A stretch of 64,000 nucleotides of DNA, taken from NCBI GenBank assembly GCA_014529385.2, contig CM043945.1, positions 1,416,312 through 1,480,311 of the forward strand, given 5' to 3'. The DNA comes from Adiantum capillus-veneris. Taxonomy: Eukaryota > Streptophyta > Polypodiopsida > Polypodiales > Pteridaceae. A program made the translations under genes and the position numbers. Positions 20,922-33,017 of the stretch are shown one piece after another; the first letter of the stretch is position 1, and the number at the start of each line of letters is the position of its first letter. The notes beneath the pieces were generated by a model, which was not told the origin of the DNA, searched no databases, and was given only the letters and a program-made list of their open reading frames with translations.

Positions 20922-22024
20922 CTAAGCCATAATTTCTAACGGTGCTGGAGGTGGTTCTTCTCTTCGAACTCGTTCTATGGGTGGTCCTCGAGGCTCTGTC
21001 GACCCTTGAGTCTTTGGCTTACTCTCTGTCTGATACCTTGAATAGAGTGGTGGTTCTTGCAAATCCCTTAGCCCTCGTGCGGCTTGATAACCATTTCGGT
21101 TTCGGTCTTGTTCCATTGTTGCACTTTGTCGAAGACATGCCTGCAATGATGGCTGGTTTCCTGGTTGGTCTTGGTTGTTGAATGCTTGCGGTTGGGTGGA
21201 ATGTGAGGTAGCATCATACGCATCTGAAAAAGGATTCATTGACTTGCTTGGGGTGTAGCTGGCTCTTGGCACTTCCTCAGGGGCATATGCTGATGCTCCT
21301 GGACCTGTTGCCCTTTCTACCTCCTCTGGGAGAATACGTTGGTATTCTCGCCCGTATCTATCAACAAAAACTATACCCTTCCATGTAGCAGTTTCATAAG
21401 AGAATAAGTAAAGAACCTTGTCTTTGCTTAATTCGTTTACGTATGGTTCTTTGCTGCAAAAGTAAGAGACTATACCCTCACTCTCATGTTTGTAGATTCC
21501 CACGTTCTCGTTATAAGTTGGAACCCTGGTTCTTTTCTTATCATACATAAAAATAGCTCCGGCCCATCAATGTTTGGTGGTGGTTCTTGAGTTTCTGAAA
21601 CCATTTTCCCTTTCGCCACGTTATCTCCATATCTGTTGTAATCTTTAGGGTTACTAAGTATCAGATAGTGGTTCCCCTTTTCGTCTCGGAATCTATCCCC
21701 ATCATCATAGACTTGGATTTTCTCCAACCTTTGAGTTGGCCTCTCTTCGATACAAATGCACTTGCGTCCTTGATAGTCAGAATAGACTAGGGCTCCCCTC
21801 GAGTTTGTTCCCTCTAAGAAGATCACAGTGAGCTTGGAATCATTCAAAGGATTTTGGGAGGTGCTTCCTCCTTGCATAGGTCCATCATAGGTGAAACCTC
21901 CTGGCTGTTGACTACCCATCATGAAGAAAGATTTGTCTGACGAAGTGTCAGTATCACTACCTTCCTCAATAATCGGTGCTAGCAGATCTAGCCTTGCCTG
22001 AGTTACACTCTCTTCGGTGGACAC
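20922..22024 (-). pseudogene. gypsy-1 ORF1 upstream of gag
   Basis: Two overlapping frames (22024-21470 and 21548-20922) encode about 360 residues of unknown function. The first begins MSTEESVTQARLDLLAP and has strand-rich sequence (KLTVIFLEGTNSRGALVYSDYQGRKC). The second carries a related strand pattern (GIYKHESEGIVSYFCSKEPY, VLYLFSYETATWKGIVFVDRYG) and then a Pro/Gln-rich tail. Gypsy-2 has the same pair at 56122-55649 and 55671-55054. A run of five T near 21553 is the likely slip point. ORFs upstream of gag are known in Ogre elements. Function unknown. Confidence 0.65.
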
Positions 22025-23769
22025 TAAGCTACCCTAGTCACCTGCCACCTTCTGGTCTCTAACAGTGTATCTTCCTGATCTTAAATTCATCAAACTTATC
22101 AATGCAATTTATCACAAATCCAACCACTCACCTGGCAAAGGGTCAATTTCTGCACAAATTCTTGCTTTGTTGCTGAATATACCTGTACACAAGCGTTTTA
22201 ATTTCGGCAATCGAGTCAAAGCATTTATCTGCTAGAGGTTATCTTAGTAATGATTGGTATAACTGGAGAGTTAATCTCAACCACTACTGTATTTTATACA
22301 CTGCTGATGTTCTGGATTAGGTCTGCTAATCTGAAATTGTACTTCCCTCGGATGTTGGTCAATTTACGCAAAAAAGTCTGAATTCAGTCTTTGCTTCGTC
22401 AAATGGGCAAACAAGGTCCAAATTCACTTCTAAAAGAAGTTCTGGAACCCTTAAGCCAAATGGAATCTCACTGTTTATGCCAGGTCAAATTTTCTTTGTA
22501 GTATGCCCCAATAGACATCCTATGCATAGGATGTCTCGTGCTGTGTTTTGCCTGGATTTTTGCACTGTGGTTTCCCCTTGTTATGCTGAGCCTACAACTG
22601 CTTTTACTTTTTGATTTGGATACCTATTAGCTGGTCAATGAGTCAGAAATCTGTTCTGACAGCCCGTTGTTGATATTGATCAGTATAATCAACTCCAATT
22701 TGGACCAAATTTGACTAGGAGGCTTGCCTTGGGCTATACAACACCTTACTATGCTCAAAGTCAAAGTCTGTCTTCAATTTCTTGCTTTAGACATCCTACG
22801 TGTAGGATGTCTTTTTCATCAGAATGGCTTCAAACTCAAAGCCCAGGCTCCCCTTGAGTTGCTGATCACTTTGGTATACTCAAAATTTGGTTTGGAGTCC
22901 AAAATCACTCAGAAGACATCCTACACGTAGGATGTCATTTTGGCCTGTTTGACCCTAGACTTGTCCCACAACTTTCCCTTGATGTCAATAACCCAGTGGT
23001 ATGCTTAGATTTTGGTTTGGATTTCAAAAGTCCCAAATTTCAGCTGTTCTTGCCTTTTTCAGTCAAAAGTGCTAAAGTCCGCTTTAAACCCAATTTTCTC
23101 ACCATGTCTAGCAATTTCAGTCTATTTGGCCTTATCTTGTCAAGATATGGCCAAATTTCCATTTTCCAGTTGAAATTAGGATAAACCCTACCTTCTGAAC
23201 ACACTGGTCAACTCAAAATCCCAAAATTCCTCCCAGATTAGCCTGTAGACATCCTATGCGTAGGATGTCCCCTGGCTTGAAATTAATTTTTTTCTTGACA
23301 GAAATGCTTCTGATGCTCTGTAGATCTATCAAAAAAACTCAAAGTAACTTTTGGAATTCAATTAGGCTTTCAAACATACTTTTGCGTCTTTTACAAACTT
23401 GTAATGACTTTACAAAGCAAGTATACATGCATGAATTGCTCTAGATCCTGAATCATGATGTCCTACTTACTCTACTCCTACTTATCATGTGAAATGGTGA
23501 TAATGGTGTTTTTGGTTGCTTTTTGGCCTCTCTAGACTCTCAAGCTCCCCTCTTACCGCTTCTACCACTCCAACTCCTACTCAAGAACTCGACTACTACC
23601 TAAGTCTACCTAAGTCGAAGGATCTAGGCCAGACACACGCTTCCTAGACTCCCTCTAAGACCTAGAGAGTCCTCCACCCTCTGATCCTATCTAAATGTAA
23701 AACGAGACTCTTGGAAAGCCAAAAATCCCAGTCCTCAAGGATTAGTCTCAGTCACCTACCTAAGGTTTT
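22025..23769 (-). other. gypsy-1 long untranslated leader
   Basis: About 1.75 kb between PBS and ORF1. No coding content was recognised. It contains the palindrome array described separately and many C/T-rich stretches near 23500-23700. Confidence 0.6.
22513..23270. repeat. gypsy-1 leader palindrome array (4 copies)
   Basis: Four copies of the gypsy-1 palindrome at 22513-22536, 22789-22812, 22914-22937 and 23247-23270, spaced 276, 125 and 333 bp. Each is altered at the CGCG centre: TGCA (still a perfect palindrome), CGTG, CACG and TGCG. The last bases also differ in the third and fourth copies. All centre changes are CpG transitions. The copy at 22789 keeps the T-rich CATCA flank seen in the internal array. 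Confidence 0.9.
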
Positions 23770-23789
23770 CGTCCCTGGCAGCGGCGCCA
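23770..23789 (-). promoter_or_regulatory. gypsy-1 primer binding site (tRNA-Asp type)
   Basis: The minus strand reads TGGCGCCGCTGCCAGGGACG one base after the 5' LTR. This matches the Athila-type PBS (TGGCGCCGTTGCCGGGGA) complementary to a tRNA-Asp 3' end, with two or three differences. It fixes the element's orientation and the LTR edge at 23791. Confidence 0.88.
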
Positions 23790-23790
23790 A

Positions 23791-24729
23791 TGTTGGACGG
23801 ATACGCCGCGATGGACGTCAGCACAGCGAGAACTCACCTAACATGTAATGTCAGCTAAGGACGAAGCTCCACCCGCAAGCGCTTGGAAGCAAGCATAAGG
23901 TGTCAACCTACACTCGACCGACTCCTAACTAATTCCTACTGAGGTCTCTACCAATTGTCTAAGTCGCAGCATTCAAGAGTGCATAAGAGGAAACTTCCTA
24001 CAACGCTTTCTAGAGCCGAACACCCATCAAAGAATCTCGAAACACCATAGAACTTGAAGGAGATCCTACTAATACCAATAGGTCACTCTTCCTAAGGTCT
24101 AAGAACCAAAATCCCAACCCAAAACACCTGGTGCAGAAACACGTAGGATGTCTAGCCAAAATCTGCAGGTCTTCGTTTCCAAAATCTAAAGTGCCTAATG
24201 TGTAGTTCTACTCAATGTGAACGCGTGGATATGCTGCAATGCAAAATCGGACAACGTATGCTCACCTAAACACCCGATGAAGCTCGTAGAAGAACCTCGC
24301 AAAACCGGACCGTACACGCACAATGTAGGTATCGGCGCGTAGCTCTCGTCTGGGGCAACACGCTGCACTTCTTTGCACTCGTTTTTGACCACCGGAGCAC
24401 ACGTAGCATTAAGATGAAGCTCACACTTTCTCTCTGGTACACAGTATGCTCACTCACAGACTTCAAAAATTATTATTTTTTAAATGACAAAAGGGTCTTT
24501 CATTAAGGTCAAATAGTGGTATATATACCTTACAATTTCTCAAACCCTAAAGTTCCAAAATCAACCATCTACTCAATCTAACTATCAAAACTGGGATACA
24601 ATCCGGAAACTTCTGTAAGTCCCAATATTTACAAGGTGAAAAATCAGGTTTTCCTCAATGAATGAATAATTACAAAAAATAATAATCCTCCGAGTAGTTA
24701 ATGCCGTGGGGTGTGTCCAGCTTCTAACA
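23791..24729 (-). repeat. gypsy-1 5' LTR, 939 bp
   Basis: On the plus strand it starts TGTTGGACGG beside the PBS and ends TTCTAACA. It matches 1-593 in its right half. It has a TATA-like box at 24518-24529 and a half copy of the palindrome (ACGTAGGATGTCT, 24141-24153). CGCCGCGA near the inner edge is shared with the gypsy-2 LTR. The outer flank is the kinase-like relic. Confidence 0.93.
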
Positions 24730-24829
24730 CATGGCTTTATTCCAAGGAGGGAGATTAGTGGATGTGCATTCTTGGGTAGCCCATGGAACATCCCTCTCAC
24801 TCTACTTTCTAGTTTCTATTTGCAAGTTG

Positions 24830-25930
24830 CGGAGAGGAGGAAAGCATGTTGTTGTTTTGGTATTTGTACACGACCCCCAATCCACAATGCCTGCATGGAC
24901 CCCTTCTGTCCAAAGTGAAGCATCATGCTACAGGAGTGAAGATCATTGTGGAGATAGTCATGCACATGTAGATACTTCAGGGTCTAAAGAAGAGCATTTA
25001 TTATCTACAAAATGTTATTTTGGAAAAACTCTACTATTCCTTCTATGGTTACATAATCGCAAATGGCAGGTTGAATGCTATCTGCAGTGCACTCTCTTAT
25101 CCACTGCTCTACATGTCCGCCATTCCAAAAACGTGAAATGAGCATTGGACGCTCTATGTGGCAAACCATGGAAAAGTGGATAAATAATGTCACGATGAGC
25201 AATGTCTTCATCCTTGACCTGTTGATCCACTGTGGGTCCATGCAAGTAGACTTTGAAGATTTTTGCCGCATACAATGGCTCTTTAAAGGCAGGGTGTGTG
25301 ACACCTACACGCTTCATGTTTTCCCATCCCCCTTCTCCCACCTGCAGAGCCTGTATGTTGAAGACTGCAATTTTTGGCAAAAGATATAATACAAGGGGGA
25401 GCTGAGACTCATCGAGTGCGAGAGCGGCACTATCAGGAGACTCTATCCTAACCATAGTCTCTGGTTCTGCAGTAGCATCAAAAGAGCTAACTTCCACTCT
25501 TGTGCACTTTGGTGCTCTTTCCAACTTTCGCTTGCTCTTGAACTCAGTATAAAATTGTTGCACAAGTTGTATGCGAGTAGCTACGCCTGGCAAAGTAATG
25601 ATTTCAGGGTTTCTTAGATCCTGAAAAATATTCGCAATATGTTCAATAGATTGCTTGACCATGTTTGACAATGAACCTGAGGTCATTAGAGATATGCCAA
25701 ATGCATTCTAGGCATGAATGTGTGCTGAAGCTGCTCAAAGCTAGACTTCGCTAAAGCCTCTGTGAACTGATAATACTGCTCCGGAGCAGAGGGGTTTAGG
25801 CAACGACAAAGCTCAAGCTCTGACATGCGATGAAAGTGACGTATTATCACTTCGAAGACAAATTTTTGGTGATGTTTTGCCAGCTTAATATCCGCCATAT
25901 CTGTGAGATATAATTTTATAACATAAATGT
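24830..25930 (-). pseudogene. Protein-kinase-like gene relic, truncated near gypsy-1
   Basis: Minus-strand coding pieces 25898-25686, 25686-25078 and a frame-shifted continuation to about 24840. The second piece has a glycine-rich loop (VGEGGW, residues 116-121) and a VAIK-like lysine (YAAKIFK). After a frameshift near 25150, a catalytic-loop sequence YLHVHDYLHNDLHS (HNDLH at 24950-24936) follows, an HRDL-like motif with Asn for Arg. A helical region lies before the kinase lobe. TCTCACAG just before the first ATG resembles a splice acceptor, so 25898-25686 may be an internal exon. In-frame TAGs and frameshifts show decay. No DFG was recognised before the gypsy-1 LTR. It is the only likely host-gene remnant here. 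Confidence 0.6.
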
Positions 25931-27869
25931 TGTCAAAGAAGAGGGGAAATTATCAAATTCATGTCATGTTTGTTAATCCAGATTCCATACACAATTTGAC
26001 TTAATTCATAGCAAACGACGATATATATGATTGAAATGCATACATTGTACAATAGAAAGAGAATACACGAAGAGAGAGATGGAGAGAGGTGAGCAGGCAA
26101 GGAGTGTGAGGTACGCTCATCACAAGAACTGGACCTTGTTATGTGCGTTACATAATACACGTAAACGATCGGAGCGTGACTATGAACAACCAAGCTGGTG
26201 TGAGGTACGCTCAACATAAGTCCTAGACGTTGTTGTAACATTGGTTGATAGTTCAATCAATATAATCCCTGATGAAGTGTGTGGAATGCACAACACAACC
26301 ATCAGCGAACAATTTAAAAATCTCGGATTGTGGTCAGACATCGTACATATTTACATCCAAGACAACTCCAAGTCATCTACTGATGAGTGGCGTATCTACG
26401 AATCAAAAAGTACAAGGCGTGTCATGCTAAGATGAAGAGGGCATATGTATGCATCTGTCCCCTCTTAGGTAGACAAACGTATCCCTCATATTTCTATGTA
26501 GTAAGAATGATGATGTGACGTAATCCAGTCACTGATGAAGTGTGTAGAACTCACAACACAAACATCAGTGGACAACTTAACAATTTGAGATGCAGACCAA
26601 ATATCATATGTATCTACATCCAAGACAACACCAGGTCATCTAGTGATGAACAATGACGTGTCTTTGGAGTTCTAAACACAAGAGTAACGAGTGCATCACA
26701 CAAAGATGAAGAGGGCATAAACTATGCATCTCTTCACTCTCCATTTGACGAACAGAAACTCTTGTGTGTACGTGAAACAAACGGTAATTTGAGCTGATCT
26801 AAAATTGAGCAACCTATAGGTCACTCTGGAGTGAAATGTGTAGTATCATGTCTATTGCATACCACGAGTCAACCACAAAACCCTAAACTCAGTCCTCTAG
26901 TGAGAGATAGACAAATACACCACACGAGTGAGAATCTAAGTCTGTCCTAAAATCCTTCTCTGCAGTGAGCCAAGTGACCGCACAACACAAAAAAAGTGAC
27001 TAGTTTCTACACACTTTTGGAGTGAGCTAGATGGCTACACACCACGGAGTCAGTTACCTCCGTGTAAGTGGAGTTTTTACCCCATGTATGTTTTTGGATA
27101 CTACTTAGGATATCATTTTTATCCTAGGGAAACCGCCCGGTTGTATGGGAAACTGGTTTGGCATATGGGCGTCTGGACTTTGGGTGATGTCTTTTTCACC
27201 CCGATTTTTTTTAATGAATAAGGAATGGGTACCATTTTTCATCCCTGTATAGATGTTCTTGAGACAATCCAGTACTAGTCAGAGATACTTTAGATTGACG
27301 ATACCTTATCTTAAGTCTAAAGATGTTTGTTTGTAAAAGAATGTTTTCAATATTGCTTTCAAGGGTTGTTTTAATGAATTACTATTATGAAAGATAAAAA
27401 GAATCATTATTTTAATTGTGATAAGAACATGGTAGTTATTAAATAACAAAGTATCATGTGTGAGTGTGGGGTGGTAAGTGGAGATTGACTAAGGTTGTTA
27501 GTCATGGATGGGTGGACATGATTAATCAGGTGACTATCCATCCCTGCATACTTAAAACGTTTAGAAAACTTTTACACTTGGAAAAGGAGTCCACCAGTGG
27601 TTGTGCCTCACATCTATTAGGGGGAAAAAAGCGTTGGTTGAGGGTACCTTAGCCCAACTTGTGGAAATTATAGGGCCAAAATAGTTTTGAACTTTTAAAA
27701 TATCGTCTCGTTTCTGCTTGCGAGACAGGACTAGATCTTCTTCTAGGGCTATAGACCCAAGACATTGTTAATGGTAAAGGTCTATTCTTGGATTTTTCCT
27801 AAGTTAGAGAGTCTGATTTTTATTAGGCTTAGAGACTTGTCAAGGACCCCATCCCACTTTGGTGTCGGT
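25931..27869. other. Non-coding region with tandem duplication
   Basis: No gene recognised. About 215 bp starting near 26270 (TGATGAAGTGTGTGGAATGCACAACACAACCATCAG region) is repeated, diverged, from about 26533, giving a 264-bp tandem duplication; both end near AGATGAAGAGGGCAT. A shorter direct repeat (GTGTGAGGTACGCTCA) occurs near 26104 and 26198. Beyond 26800 I see nothing identifiable. Confidence 0.6.
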
Positions 27870-29214
27870 GGGTTGGGGATCTCACAGCTCCAAACTTTAC
27901 CCACGAGCCACTTCTGCCGGATTTACACCATGAGAATAGGGACATCACCAATGCATGGGCAAATAGCTTTTCATTTCGAGAAAATTAACGTGAAGAAAAA
28001 GATAAGAAAAAGAGAAAAGATAAGATTTAAAAAAAAGATAAATATTAAAAAGAGAAGATAAGAATAAGGATGAGGTGAGTACGTAGCTTGTTGAACAAGC
28101 TTTGAGAAGCAAGATAAGTTAAATAAGTTATCGATAAGGAGGATAACCTATCACAATAAGTGAAGACATGTAACTAAAATATGCATAAAAAGAGGGTTTC
28201 TCTTCTCATTTTACACTTCTCTTCTCATTTTTGGAAGTGCAAGCTTAAGAGCAAGCTAGAAAATTCTCTCACACACAGCTCCTACACACACACACACACC
28301 TCTCCAAGAAGAAGTCATGGCCAAAAACCTAATCAAGTTTGTCAAAACTTGATCTTCTTCACCTTACCCTCTTTCACTCCTCTCTCCTAATTCTCAAGGT
28401 TTCCATAGCTTGAATCCCCTTTATCTCTTGACATTCTCTCATTCTAAGTAGCCTAATTGGTGGTTCTCAAGCGAAGTGAAGAGGGAAATATCCCACTTGG
28501 TCCACACATTTCTTCAATACTCACAAAGCGAGGAGAAGACTCTACCCTACACACACTAAGGTAATGTTTTCTTGTTCTCCTTATGCTATTTTACTTTCTT
28601 GAAAGTGATTTACTTCCATGCTTACTAAAATTTATGTTTAAGCTCTCACAATTCCATAAGCAAGCCTTTTTGCTTGGTAAAAAGAAATAACTTCTTAATT
28701 TTGTTGTTTTTGTTTAATTAAGGTTCATTACTAATCATAAATAACCACCTTGCTAACAACTAACCACGATGTTATTTGAAGTTCCGTTACTTCAAGTTTC
28801 TAAAACTACATGACTAATATGGCATAGAAAGAGTAGAAAGCACTCTCTTTAATCGTAGATGACTTGAGATCATAATTATCTAAATATTTCAAGTTCCTTA
28901 GATTACTAGACTAATATGGCATACAAATATGGCATACAGAGAGTAGACTGGAGATCATACCTACCTAAATACTCAGGGGGGTCACCTAATAATTATATGA
29001 CTATCATGTGAGTGTAGCAGAAGGGATTATTAAATTTCATTTTTTCTCACATTTTCACATACAAAAGGATACGATACCATAAAAAGGAATTGGGAGAAAA
29101 TTTTATAGAATGAATTAAAAAAAGGGTTTATTTTATCTATCAAAAATTCGTAGATAAGGAGTTTTAAAAACAGTCCTTGAACGCACGCGATATACACATT
29201 TTATACATAGTGAT

Positions 29215-29231
29215 CCCCCCCCCCCCCCCCC
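29215..29231. repeat. Poly-C tract, 17 nt
   Basis: Seventeen consecutive C on the plus strand inside unit Y copy 1, absent from copy 2. The minus strand (G17) could form a G-quadruplex. Confidence 0.95.
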
Positions 29232-30598
29232 GGAGCCTAAATAGTATGCATGATTGAATGCTGACTAATATCCTTAATTATCTCTTAATCTCTTGTATAA
29301 AACTTATTTATTGATTTTTAAGTTACTCTTATCTAAAGTACTCTTATAATGGTAAATATCATAAATCAAAGGCAACTAAGTAATGCAATTATTTTTAGCT
29401 AACCTTTTTTTCCAAAACGAGGAATTATAATTTCTTCAAAGGAAATGCTCTTGATTTTGCATGAGTTTTGAAGGGTAAGTTTAGAAATAATAAAAGGAGT
29501 TTTTCTTTGAGAAAGAAGATTCCCATTGCAAATAAGGTCATTCCCTCCCTTCTCTCTTGTCAATTGAAAAACTTCAAATCATTAAGCTTCTTCTAGTTGT
29601 GTGATTAATCCTCTCCATGGAAGCAAGAGGTAAGCCTAAACCCTATCTTGAAACGAATTTGTTGATCATTCATACTTCATTGCATGAGCATTTTGCATGA
29701 CACTAGTATGTCCACTCTTAGGAATTTCACAAATTACTCTTAAGGGTTCTACTCTTGCATTAACCATCATTTTATTTTGTATAATCCAATTAAAAGAAGT
29801 TTTAGATTATTTGTCTGAGGATTACAAGTTGATGAATTTTAAATATTAGTGTTCACTACTCATGATTCACACTTAAGTAAAGGTCATTGTATAGAGCATA
29901 TGCAATCTAAATATTAGTGTTTACTACTCACGATACGCACTTAAGTAAAAGCCATTGTATAGAGCATATACATTATTCATTTCAAGTTTCTCTACTTACC
30001 TCTTTGATTTGCAACTACGAAGGGGAGAGTAAGGGGATAGCTTCACGCAAGTGATGACCATGTTGCTTGAACATAAAACTCCCATTGTTTCCATGGAGAT
30101 GCCCCATGGATGACAAATAATGTAATTTTATTTTTTTTAGATTCGTCCAAGACGGGCTTAACTTGAAACTTACGTCGAGACAAAAGCTTAACGTCAAAGA
30201 GTCTTGTTGTTTTCTTAACACTAGTCTTGTAAAAAAATGACCACTTTTGTGGCTTAAGAGGGTTGTGTAAAAAAAACAATTGAATAGCTATTTATATTTC
30301 TAAACAAAAACTCTTAGGAGAATATGCCCAACACATAGTATGAGTTGATAAAAGATTGTTAAGAAAATAAATCAAGGGTTGAAGTTGTCTTTGCATGGCC
30401 ATCTCTAAGAACAAATTTGATAGAATGTGTATAATTTCACCAAATTGACTCAATGGTAGACCAATTTTATTTTTGAAAACTTAATAGGTATGTAAGGGGC
30501 TTATCACACTTCTATTTTTCTTTCATAAAGACTAACAACATTTACTACTCACCCAAGTTAAGTAGTAAACTATAATTTTACACAAGAAGATTCTTTTA

Positions 30599-30680
30599 TT
30601 AAAATACTAGGGTCTTGTAATGGGCCACAAAAGTGGTAGGAGCCATTAAAGTGGCTCATTCCTAGACCCTAGTATTTTAA
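30599..30680. mobile_element. 82-bp hairpin element (MITE-like)
   Basis: Ends are 17-bp perfect inverted repeats (TTAAAATACTAGGGTCT). Inside, after a 3-nt mismatch, ten more bases pair with one G.U (AATGGGCCAC with GTGGCTCATT), leaving a loop of about 20 nt. The flanks are TTTA on the left and GCAT on the right, so no clear target duplication. It could be a tiny MITE or a transcribed hairpin. It is absent from unit Y copy 2. Confidence 0.7.
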
Positions 30681-30710
30681 GCATAATTTTTGCATATGAC
30701 ATATAAAGTA

Positions 30711-30978
<268 letters not shown>

Positions 30979-31147
30979 CTATGTTGAAACCGACGTGAGG
31001 AAGAGGTTCCTAGCAGGTTGCTACGATTTTCTCCAATGTTCCCATCAAGTGGTGCATCAACTAGGTGTCCATGGTGATGCCTACGTGTAGCTCTTGCCCA
31101 GTTTTCTTCCGTTTGTGTGTATGTGGGTTGGTGATGTAGTTGAGAGC

Positions 31148-31151
<4 letters not shown>

Positions 31152-31199
<48 letters not shown>
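31152..31199. repeat. (GA)n microsatellite
   Basis: A pure GA repeat of about 48 nt in unit Y copy 1, near the SINE. Confidence 0.95.
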
Positions 31200-31203
<4 letters not shown>

Positions 31204-33017
31204 TACAATCATCCTTGAAGGGTAGGTATGACCTATGGACCAAATGACATGTCGCATGCTCTCTCATGATGTGGTCAATAACTTGAAGATCATGGAGGTC
31301 AAGGTACAGTTTTATGTTTGACTTGGCTCTTGGAGGATTCCACCATCACAACTTAAGAACATAGAATAGATAATAGGCTTTGTGGTGGTGAACCAGCATT
31401 AATAGAGTAAATACTATTGCACAAAAGGAAATACAAACCTAAGTTTAGGATTTGCTAACTAGGGGACTCAAGTAGCAAATCCTTTTATCAAGATAGTTCG
31501 ATAGTTCTTATCAAGAGTGTTGGGTTTTAAGACCTTTTATTTTAGTCTAGCCCATGGGAAGATACCATGTCAACAAATTGATACACGCCACTCCCTTTTT
31601 TTTTTTTGTACATGCATGTAAAATGAATGATTAGTATAGTTAGCCCATTTTTATATATGTAATGGCTTTGAATAACAAGAGATAATGTTATTTTTGTCCT
31701 CTTCTTACTCTCTCTGTCTCTCTCATTGTCTTCTTCCCCAAGTGAGTCCCAGTCAGGTGTTGAGACTCGCTGATGTGTCTGGAAATCGGTGTAGTCCGAG
31801 TAGGCCTCATGTTGACCGGAAAAGAAGCAAGAAAACTGGATCCAAGAAGGGATCAGACAAGGGAGGAGATTGTGATTTATTAAGGAGCTCTTCTAATTAT
31901 TTGGACAAAAGGAACCTTGGAAAATCTAGGGACTTAAATGGGCTATTCTGCAATTGTCCTCATTAGACGGACCTTTGCTCTGGATTATTGGTTTAAAAAG
32001 AAGCTAGAGTAGATTATTTTTATAAGACTATCCCACACATGATAAATAAAAATAAGAATTGAAAATTTTGTAAAGGCGTCGTCTCCACACATGACGAAGG
32101 AGACAAAATACACAAGTCTTGAGACAATGAAAGGGATATGCATGGAGAAGTATATGTAGTTGCTTGAAAGATAACTAGATAACTTTACTAATACTAAAGA
32201 AAAAAAGAATTAAAATATTCTAAAAAGGAAAAAAGTGAGAACGACCTAATAAATGCACACTTGCAAGGGTATGCAATAATTTGGATGCTTCTTTCAAATG
32301 CTTGAAATGTATTCTTGGTTCGACATGTCAGAATATTGTTTTCTAGTATCATAATACTACCTTTAAATGTGCATTTACCAAACGGTTCAGTGGGAGGGTG
32401 GATTCTCGAGGGTTAATTGTTGGCCAGAAATTGATTCCAATTTTATGTTGTCCATTGAGTTAAGTCAAGTGCAGGGGAAGAGATTCCAATCTATGGAGCA
32501 TGAATCAAACTTGCGAATGAGAGATTTGTGTAGATTGTAAATACACTCATCTTAGGGGAATGCACTGACGGTTGTGGTTGGTCATAACCAAGGGAAAAGC
32601 GGAAGTGACCTTGAACCAAGGGTGAATTAGATAACTCCCACCAGTCGACCTTGGAAGGTTGAGTTCAAACTTATTCTGATGACTTTGATTGGAAAGTTGA
32701 AATGATAAGGAAAGGTGTTTTTGGGTTAAGGATTAAATATGTGAAAAAGTGAATGTTGTCACCCCCTTGAGTTGGCATCAAAGAGAAGGAGGCTTCCTAT
32801 CTTGGTGTCGGTCTAAAGCGGGAGGGATGTCAAGGATCATGGTGTATCCATTTAGATATGGTTCAATCAGTAGTCCCTGGCATGGCCCTCATAAGTGGTA
32901 TGAAAGAATAGTTTCTATCCTTGTCCAAAGATTTTCAGCATGAACTTTTGTAGGAACATAATGAGGTATTGACAAAAATGACATGGGAATATTCAGAATA
33001 AGAAGGCAGGAATCTGA

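Larger units (their letters stand above)
1..24729 (-). mobile_element. gypsy-1: giant Ty3/gypsy LTR retrotransposon
   Basis: The minus-strand element runs from its 5' LTR (23791-24729) to a 3' LTR whose far end lies outside the window. Direct signs are matching TG...CA LTRs, a PBS at 23770-23789, a polypurine tract abutting the 3' LTR, and gag, protease, RT, RNase H and integrase in Ty3/gypsy order. Without the nested copia (3900-9440) the visible part is about 19 kb, which is very large. An Asp-tRNA-type PBS plus an extra 3' ORF resembles Athila/Tat, and an ORF upstream of gag resembles Ogre; the exact lineage is inferred. Most genes carry stops and frameshifts, so the copy is not autonomous. 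The target-site duplication cannot be read because the left end is missing. Confidence 0.93.

Noticed and set aside
24731-25141. 136-residue plus-strand frame after the gypsy-1 LTR
   Set aside because: It is opposite the kinase-like catalytic loop, which is the better coding reading.
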